From contig NZ_FXBA01000002.1 of assembly GCF_900177705.1 (NCBI RefSeq), positions 186,001 to 250,000 on the forward strand: DNA of 64,000 nt, given 5' to 3'. Each line of letters starts with the position of its first letter. Position 1 is the stretch's first letter. The notes under the pieces are model-generated. The model searched no databases. It saw only the letters and a program-made list of their open reading frames with translations, and was not told the DNA's origin. Below are positions 59,035 to 64,000 of this stretch, piece after piece. The position numbers and the translations under genes were made by a program. This stretch comes from Fibrobacter sp. UWB15 (lineage in GTDB: Bacteria > Fibrobacterota > Fibrobacteria > Fibrobacterales > Fibrobacteraceae).

Positions 59035-59505
59035 TCACTTCAAGGCTTCCTGCACGAGAGCGCTGGCGCGCTTGGCATCGAAACGGCCCTTGACCTTCGG
59101 GGAGAGTTCCTTCATGATCTTGCCCATGTCCTTGGGGCTTGCGGCTCCGGTAGCAGCCTTGATTTCGGCGATGAGGACCTTGACTTCGTCTTCGGTCATT
59201 TCGGCCGGCATGTACTTGCGGTAGAGCGCGATGCAGGCTTCTTCGGCCGGGACCTTGTCCATGAAACCGCCCTTCTTGAGGATATCAATGGCTTCCTGCT
59301 TCTGCTTGACGCTCTTTGCAAGAACATCGACGCACATTTCGTCGGTGATCGTCTCTTCGATCTGGGCCGGAGTGGCGCCAGACTTCATGGCTTCGTTCTT
59401 GATGTCGGAATGGAGGGTACGGAGCGTTCCGAGAGTTTCGGCGTCGTGCGCCTTCATGGCGGCCTTGATATCGTCCTTAATCTTTGTCAGCAATGCACTG
59501 CTCAT
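59035..59505 (-). CDS. yqeY: GatB/YqeY-domain protein
   Basis: A 156-residue protein of the YqeY family. LLTKIKDDIKAAMKAHDAET starts the usual helical domain; RTLHSDIKNEAMKSG, LKKGGFMDKVPAEEACIALY, YMPAEMTEDEVK and ASPKDMGKIMKELSPKVKGR follow. The family shares the tail domain of the GatB amidotransferase and is thought to assist tRNA-linked amidation. Its exact role is unsettled. It lies 107 nt after rpsU on the same strand, a common arrangement. Confidence 0.9.
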   Translation of the reverse strand: MSSALLTKIKDDIKAAMKAHDAETLGTLRTLHSDIKNEAMKSGATPAQIEETITDEMCVDVLAKSVKQKQEAIDILKKGGFMDKVPAEEACIALYRKYMPAEMTEDEVKVLIAEIKAATGAASPKDMGKIMKELSPKVKGRFDAKRASALVQEALK

Positions 59506-59612
59506 GTTTTACCCTTTGCGGACACATCCGCGGTTTAAATTCTCTAGAAACACGCAACGAGCCACCGGTCCTAGACCGACGACTCATTACAAAATCGATG
59601 CCTTATTAGCGA

Positions 59613-59822
59613 CTAGTAGAGACGCTTACGGTTCTGGTCAGCGATTTCCTTCAAGCGCTTGCGACGAGCAGCAGTTTCGATGCGCTTCTTTTCTTCAGAA
59701 GGCTTTTCGAAGCGCTGACGCTTCTTGACATCGGAAATGATGCCGTTCTTTTCGCAGGACTTGGTGAAACGCTTGAGAGCGCGTTCAAAAGGTTCGTTGG
59801 ACTTAACAATTACGCCGATCAC
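59613..59822 (-). CDS. rpsU: 30S ribosomal protein S21
   Basis: A 69-residue S21. The start GVIVKSNEPFERALKRFTKS and the basic C-terminus (RRKRLKEIADQNRKRLY) are characteristic. It binds near the anti-Shine-Dalgarno end of 16S rRNA. It is followed by yqeY. A probable TATATT -10 lies upstream at about 59866-59871, giving a leader of ~40 nt. AAAGGA precedes the ATG. Confidence 0.95.
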   Translation of the reverse strand: MIGVIVKSNEPFERALKRFTKSCEKNGIISDVKKRQRFEKPSEEKKRIETAARRKRLKEIADQNRKRLY

Positions 59823-60033
59823 GATTATCCTTTGGTTAAATTAGAAATTCGTTTTTGGATAGCCAAATATATTTAATTGCCCGAATTTCGTCAAGGGTAT
59901 AATAAAAAACCCGTTTTACTGCCTTTTTTGAATAAATTTTACAATTTAACTTGCGGTTTATCAAAGACTTATGTATATTTTTGTTATAAAAGACCGCTTT
60001 TGTTGTCTTATTTTCAAAAAATTGGAGAATTGG

Positions 60034-60918
60034 ATGAAAAAATCAATCTTGTCTCTGAGCGCCATTGCCCTCACAAGCTCTTTGCTTGTCGCCTGCAATG
60101 AAGATGAAGAACTCGTCCCGAAGATGGATCAGGCCAAACCCACCGCAGAGGCTCCTGCCGACCAGCCGGCCGGCCAGGCAACTGAACAGGCTGCCGAACA
60201 GCCGAAGGCCGACGAACCGGAACTCGTGCCCATCCAGTCCCTTTCCGGAAACGCCGATTCTAAAGAGGCGGCCGTTGAAGAACCCGCCAAGAAAGCAGCT
60301 CCCGCAGTCGCAGGCAGCGTCCAGCCCCTTTCCAAAGGCGAATACGTAATCCAGGTTAGCATCCAGTCTTCCAAGAGAGCTGCCAACGGCATCGTGAGCA
60401 AGCTCGCCGAAAACGGAATCAAGGCCTACGTCGCCGAAGTGGAAAACCCGGGCGAACTCGAAGGTACCTACTACCGCATTCGCGTGGGCTATTTTGAATC
60501 TAGCGCAAACGCCCAGGAATACGGCAAGCAAGTCCTCACCCCGCTCAACTATGCTTGGTGGGTCGACAAGAGCAAGAACGACGACGTGGGCAACCCCGGT
60601 GGCGACGAATACTATTCCAACAATTCTTACTCTAATTCTAACACTTATAACGAACCGGCTGCAGCACCCGAGCCCGAACCGGCACCTGCTCCGGCACCCG
60701 AACCGGAACCTGCACCGGCCCCTGCTCCGGCACCTGAACCGGAACCTGCACCCGCACCCGAGCCCGCTCCGGCACCTGATCCTGAACCCGCACCGGCACC
60801 TGCTCCAGCACCTGAACCTGCACCCGCTCCAGCACCTGAACCTGCACCCGCTCCCGCACCCGAACCGGCACCTGCACCCGCAGCTCCAGCCGCAGACAAC
60901 TTCGACGACTGGGAATAA
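60034..60918 (+). CDS. SPOR-domain lipoprotein with long Pro/Ala/Glu tail
   Basis: A 294-residue lipoprotein (MKKSILSLSAIALTSSLLVAC). An Ala/Pro/Glu-rich linker leads to a SPOR domain at ~100-185 (YVIQVSIQSSKRAANGIVSK, YYRIRVGYFESSANAQEY), which binds denuded peptidoglycan glycan strands at division sites. A tail of about 85 residues of PAPEPEPAPA repeats ends in DNFDDWE. The ATG at 60034 follows GGAG by 6 nt; an upstream ORF extension from 59971 is not supported. It likely localises to the outer-membrane/septal peptidoglycan. A terminator follows. Confidence 0.85.
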   Translation: MKKSILSLSAIALTSSLLVACNEDEELVPKMDQAKPTAEAPADQPAGQATEQAAEQPKADEPELVPIQSLSGNADSKEAAVEEPAKKAAPAVAGSVQPLSKGEYVIQVSIQSSKRAANGIVSKLAENGIKAYVAEVENPGELEGTYYRIRVGYFESSANAQEYGKQVLTPLNYAWWVDKSKNDDVGNPGGDEYYSNNSYSNSNTYNEPAAAPEPEPAPAPAPEPEPAPAPAPAPEPEPAPAPEPAPAPDPEPAPAPAPAPEPAPAPAPEPAPAPAPEPAPAPAAPAADNFDDWE

Positions 60919-60940
60919 GCGGAAAATTACAGATATTGAA

Positions 60941-60968
60941 AAGGAACCCGTCGGGGTTCCTTTTTTTT
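60941..60968 (+). terminator. Terminator after the SPOR lipoprotein gene
   Basis: AAGGAACCC and GGGTTCCTT pair around a short loop, followed by eight T residues. Confidence 0.9.
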
Positions 60969-60974
60969 CCGCAT

Positions 60975-61005
60975 AAAAAAGAGATGCCCGGCCAAGCCGG
61001 GCATC
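60975..61005 (-). terminator. Terminator after glk (palindromic ATGCCCGG type)
   Basis: GATGCCCGGC (60983-60992) pairs with GCCGGGCATC (60996-61005). On the minus strand TCTTTTTT follows. A near-copy follows yqeY at 58951. Confidence 0.88.
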
Positions 61006-61033
61006 ACTCTAAAAATAGCGCTGAAAAAGGTAC

Positions 61034-62101
61034 TTACTTCTGCAAGTTGAGGCTTGCGTTTGCAGCTCCATAAAGGCTGATACTGTAATCCTTAATCACA
61101 TACACCGGAATCTTGTTCAGGAGCGGACGGATGTTCGGGTTGTAGTTCTTTTCGAAATATTTCATGAACAGGTTATCGCGTTCGAGCCAGCGAAGGTCCT
61201 TCTGCACGGTACCGCCAGCGAGGTAGAAACCGCCGAGCGGGAGGAAGAGCGTTGCGGCATCGCTTGCAAAACGGGCAAGCATCTTCACGAACAGGCGCAT
61301 CATTTCGGCAGCGACCGGATCGGTATCGCTGGCGCGGCTGATGTACTTGGGGCGATCGTTCGGTTCGGTTTCTTCAATCTTCTTGAAGGCTTCGTTATCG
61401 GGAACGCCACGAGTTTCCTTCCACCATTCATACATGTTGCGAAGACCCATGCCCGAAACGAGCGGTTCAACACCCGGCACCATGCCAATCTTCTTTTCCA
61501 TGTAGTCGTGGAATTCCTGAGAATCCTTGTCAAACGGGGCAAACGTAGAATGGCCACCTTCGGAGCAAGCCGGAATGTACTTTTGGCCATCGAAAGCGAG
61601 GAAGCCCACGCCCATACCGGTACCCGGACCAATCACGGCCTTGGTCGTCGCCTGCGGAGCAGGGGTGCTGCCGTCGGTATGCACAAGCTTATGAATCTGG
61701 GCTGGGTCATCGACATCGAGAGTCGGAATGCCGTAGCTGATGGCCATGAAGTCATTGATGACAAGCGTCGGGATTCCTGTTGCAGAAGTCAAGGCATCGC
61801 CATCGACACTCCAGGGGAGGTTCGTCATGACGCACTTGTTGTTCGCCACGGGGCCTGCAGCGCTGATGCAAATGTGAGAGGGCTTGAGGTCGCTACGATT
61901 TTCTGCGGCAATTTTGAGTGTTTCGCGAATAGGAGCGTCCAGGCCGTCAATATCCTTGGACGGGCAATCGGTTTCGAGAATCAGTGTAAACTTACCATCT
62001 TTATAGCCGACCAAGCCAAGGTTCGTGTTAGTGCCACCAATATCGCCTGCCAAGACAAGGCGGTCAAATTTTGCATCGGGATTAAGCCATTTGATTTCCA
62101 T
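61034..62101 (-). CDS. glk: Glucokinase
   Basis: A 355-residue glucokinase of the proteobacterial (ROK-unrelated) family. LAGDIGGTNTNLGLV is the phosphate-binding start, NLPWSVDGDAL and VINDFMAISYGIP carry substrate residues including the catalytic Asp, VIGPGTGMGVGFL is the second phosphate loop, and SEGGHSTFAPFD is present. It phosphorylates intracellular glucose. GGAG precedes the ATG by 5 nt. It follows the FKBP gene by 40 nt, probably in the same transcript, and ends at a terminator. Confidence 0.93.
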   Translation of the reverse strand: MEIKWLNPDAKFDRLVLAGDIGGTNTNLGLVGYKDGKFTLILETDCPSKDIDGLDAPIRETLKIAAENRSDLKPSHICISAAGPVANNKCVMTNLPWSVDGDALTSATGIPTLVINDFMAISYGIPTLDVDDPAQIHKLVHTDGSTPAPQATTKAVIGPGTGMGVGFLAFDGQKYIPACSEGGHSTFAPFDKDSQEFHDYMEKKIGMVPGVEPLVSGMGLRNMYEWWKETRGVPDNEAFKKIEETEPNDRPKYISRASDTDPVAAEMMRLFVKMLARFASDAATLFLPLGGFYLAGGTVQKDLRWLERDNLFMKYFEKNYNPNIRPLLNKIPVYVIKDYSISLYGAANASLNLQK

Positions 62102-62141
62102 AAAAACTCCAGTTTTATTCGTACCGGTAAATAATAACTAA

Positions 62142-63560
62142 TTACTCTCCGAGATATTCAACTGCAAAGATCAGAGTTGAACCGCCAGGGATAGGTCCTG
62201 CTCCGCGAGCACCGTAACCGAGTCCGGGCGGAACCACCAAAATTCTCTTTTCGCCGGGGAGCATGCCCTGCACGCCGAGTTCCCAGCCGCGAATCACGCG
62301 ACCAGCCCCCAGAGTAAAGCCAAAGACCTGGCCGCGGTCACGGGAGCTGTCGAACTTGTAACCGTTGGTAAGCCAGCCGGTGTAATGCACCTTGGCCACG
62401 TTGCCCTTTTGTGCGGGTTCGCCTTCGCCCTGCTTGATGATTGCATAGCGGAGACCTTCGGGACCGTTTTCAAACGCAAGCGTCGTGGTGTCGGGGAAGA
62501 AGTCCATGTTCGCGATGACCGCGTCGTCTACTTCGGAAGAAACGAGTTCCACGCGGAAGATCAAAGTCGAATTCGAAGGAATCATAGAGTAAGCCGTTGC
62601 ACCGTAACCCATGGCCGGAGACACGCGGAACCATCGAACACCACCTTCACGCATTCCTTCAAGGCCAACTTCCCAGCCCTTGATCATCTTGCCGGCACCC
62701 ATCACCACTTGGAGAGGCTTACCGATATCCTTAGAAGAACCGAACTTGCGGCCCGAAAGAAGCCAGCCGGTGTAATGAGTCTTGAGCACGGAGCCCACCA
62801 CGGCAGGCTTTCCGTTACCAATCTTTTCGTCATAAACCTTAAGACCCTTTGCAGCTTCACGCCACTTAAGTCCTTCCACATTCTTGGGAAACACGTCGGG
62901 TTCCATGGGTGGATCGGCGCTGACGAGTTCTACGATAAAGAACAAGTCGGAATATTCAGGAACTCCTTCCAGTGAATTTTCGCCATAGCCCATCTGGTAA
63001 GGCACGTAAAGCTTGCGGACTTCGCCCGGTTTCATTTCCAGCAAGCCCTTTTCCCAGCCCGCAATGACAAGGCCCATGCCAAGCGTGAATTCAAGCGGTT
63101 CGCCATTGGCATAAGATTCCGAGAACATCCTGAAACGGGTATCGGACGGAAGAGGTGCGATAGAATCCACAAAGGTTTTGGGAGCAGCCGAAGGATCTAC
63201 AACTGCAGCTACCGTATCTACTGCGGCCGGAGTTTCTTTCTTGTTCTTGGACTTTTTCTTCTTGGACTTGTCTTTCACTAATTTCGTCGTGTCAACTTTT
63301 GTCATTCCCGCAATCTGATCGGAATTAAAGTCATTTGCAAGACGAAGAGAATCGGCGATGCGCAAGGAATCGGCGAGACGAGCCTTTTCGGCCAAGATTT
63401 TTGCGCTGTCTAAATACACATAGCTTTTGTAGTGCACCCTGATAAGCTGACCTGCCCGAATCGGGTCTCCAGAGCCTTCCCTAACCGTTTCAACCTTGAA
63501 GGGAATGGCAAAACAGGCGCTACACATCAGCAATACAAGAAAAATCTTCAATTTCGGCAT
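62142..63560 (-). CDS. Three-domain FKBP-type peptidyl-prolyl isomerase, exported
   Basis: A 472-residue exported protein (signal peptide MPKLKIFLVLLMCSACFA). Three FKBP domains follow. Domain 1 (~20-215) is split by a ~95-residue insert of Ala/Asp/Lys repeats (ARLADSLRIADSLRLAND, KDKSKKKKSKNKKE). Domain 2 (~225-340) has THYTGWLLSGRKFGSSKD and GYGATAYSMIPSNSTLIF. Domain 3 (~365-472) has VHYTGWLTNGYKFDSSRDRG and GYGARGAGPIPGGSTLIFAV, closest to an active FKBP. It likely folds or chaperones periplasmic proteins. Upstream TTTTCTAAATTG and GGAG support the start. It leads glk. Confidence 0.88.
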   Translation of the reverse strand: MPKLKIFLVLLMCSACFAIPFKVETVREGSGDPIRAGQLIRVHYKSYVYLDSAKILAEKARLADSLRIADSLRLANDFNSDQIAGMTKVDTTKLVKDKSKKKKSKNKKETPAAVDTVAAVVDPSAAPKTFVDSIAPLPSDTRFRMFSESYANGEPLEFTLGMGLVIAGWEKGLLEMKPGEVRKLYVPYQMGYGENSLEGVPEYSDLFFIVELVSADPPMEPDVFPKNVEGLKWREAAKGLKVYDEKIGNGKPAVVGSVLKTHYTGWLLSGRKFGSSKDIGKPLQVVMGAGKMIKGWEVGLEGMREGGVRWFRVSPAMGYGATAYSMIPSNSTLIFRVELVSSEVDDAVIANMDFFPDTTTLAFENGPEGLRYAIIKQGEGEPAQKGNVAKVHYTGWLTNGYKFDSSRDRGQVFGFTLGAGRVIRGWELGVQGMLPGEKRILVVPPGLGYGARGAGPIPGGSTLIFAVEYLGE

Positions 63561-63633
63561 ATTATCTCCTGTCCCACAATTTAGAAAATGCTAGTTTTTG
63601 AGAGTAACGAATAATTCCAAATGGAATAAAATA

Positions 63634-64000
63634 TGCTATCAGTCATTATTGTCATAGCGATTATAGTCTTGTCCGTGATACTCGCCGCCATCGGTGCGTA
63701 CGTGATAATCCATAGTTCTGATGAAAAGGACGAACCCAAACGCGTTATCGATGTCTCGGGACAGTACGCCGTCGTAGTTCGCCCCGCCCGAGAATCGCTT
63801 ACCGCCGTGAAGCCTTCCGAGGCGTCCCTCCGGTCTTGGCTAGACACGCAGAATTTGCCACCCGAAAAGAAAGAAGAACTCATTGCCCAATGGAATGCCA
63901 CCATGGAAGCCACCATTCGCACCATTGACGAAGGTGACAAGAATGGCACGGCGACCTACCGCATTGAACTTGGTCCCAAGGGCAAGCAATACGTGAAATT
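63634..64000 (+). CDS. Membrane-anchored protein, N-terminal part (runs off window)
   Basis: An open plus-strand frame from the ATG at 63634 to the window edge, 122 codons. It has one N-terminal membrane helix (MLSVIIVIAIIVLSVILAAI), then a soluble part with charged helices (LPPEKKEELIAQWNATMEAT) and a Gly/Lys beta segment (TATYRIELGPKGKQYVKF). No family recognised. It is divergent from the FKBP gene across 73 bp. Confidence 0.65.

Noticed and set aside
60653-60890. Tandem repeat region considered as possible CRISPR or VNTR locus
   Set aside because: The period is that of Pro/Ala/Glu codons within an intact reading frame, with no spacers.
60645-60899. Gly/Ala/Ser-rich minus-strand ORF opposite the PAPEPEPAPA tail
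   Set aside because: Simple reverse reading of a low-complexity repeat in the SPOR lipoprotein.

Overview
The window reads as chromosome from a Fibrobacter-like bacterium (phylum Fibrobacterota). Evidence: two large lipoproteins carrying the Fibrobacter 'FISUMP' paralogous domain; menaquinone genes of the futalosine type (mqnB, mqnD) plus late-step ubiA/ubiX/menG homologues; many outer-membrane barrels and lipoproteins; and a rod-shape (mre) operon. Housekeeping genes are continuous and intact. No prophage, insertion sequence, CRISPR array or conjugative element was seen. I assign no species.

Layout. 1-2.9 kb: the end of a surface-polysaccharide cluster (partial O-antigen-polymerase-like protein, tagD, two family-2 glycosyltransferases), all on the minus strand. 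3.2-8.4 kb: nfnAB (electron-bifurcating transhydrogenase), an Ala/Pro/Glu-rich outer-membrane protein and a SahH-like protein. 8.5-13.1 kb (plus strand): trxA, a Crp/Fnr regulator, cysS, a metallo-beta-lactamase-fold hydrolase and an acyltransferase whose frame holds two palindromic repeats. 13.2-21.5 kb: two tandem FISUMP lipoproteins and a secreted cysteine-peptidase-like protein. 21.8-28.9 kb: rpsB-tsf, an OMP/lipoprotein pair, rplM-rpsI (rpsI appears to start at ATC) and menG-ubiX-ubiA. 28.9-33.1 kb: a CotH-type lipoprotein, tRNA-Phe, a GAF/HD-GYP protein and tRNA-Ser. 33.1-39.4 kb: mreB-mreC-mreD-mrdA-rodA-comF. 39.4-52.3 kb: envelope genes, dominated by a seven-gene run (OmpA-like, barrel+TPR, giant TPR, TolQ/MotA-like, two ExbD-like, AgmX/PglI-type TonB-like). 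52.4-56.5 kb: a histone-H1-like protein and tyrS-pfkB-mqnB-mqnD. 56.7-64 kb: a small OMP, a GAF-AAA regulator with a degenerate GAFTGA loop, rpsU-yqeY, a SPOR lipoprotein, a triple-FKBP protein with glk, and a partial plus-strand membrane protein.

How it fits together. The strongest candidate for an under-described system is the 41.3-52.2 kb operon. It combines a proton-channel-type motor (TolQ/ExbD), a periplasmic TonB-like protein, very large TPR proteins, an outer-membrane barrel and a peptidoglycan-binding OmpA protein. That is the parts list of a trans-envelope force-transducing machine of the Tol/Agl-Glt kind. Menaquinone synthesis is split between two loci 25 kb apart.

Expression signals repeat across the window. 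The -10 box is TATATT, TAAATT or TACATT, often in the context TTTTCTAWATTT. It can be calibrated on the tRNA-Phe promoter (TTGACA-N17-TATATT). In six genes it lies only 6-10 nt before the start codon, predicting leaderless or nearly leaderless mRNAs. Several terminators run directly into the next gene's promoter. All calls were made by reading the sequence; no database search was possible.
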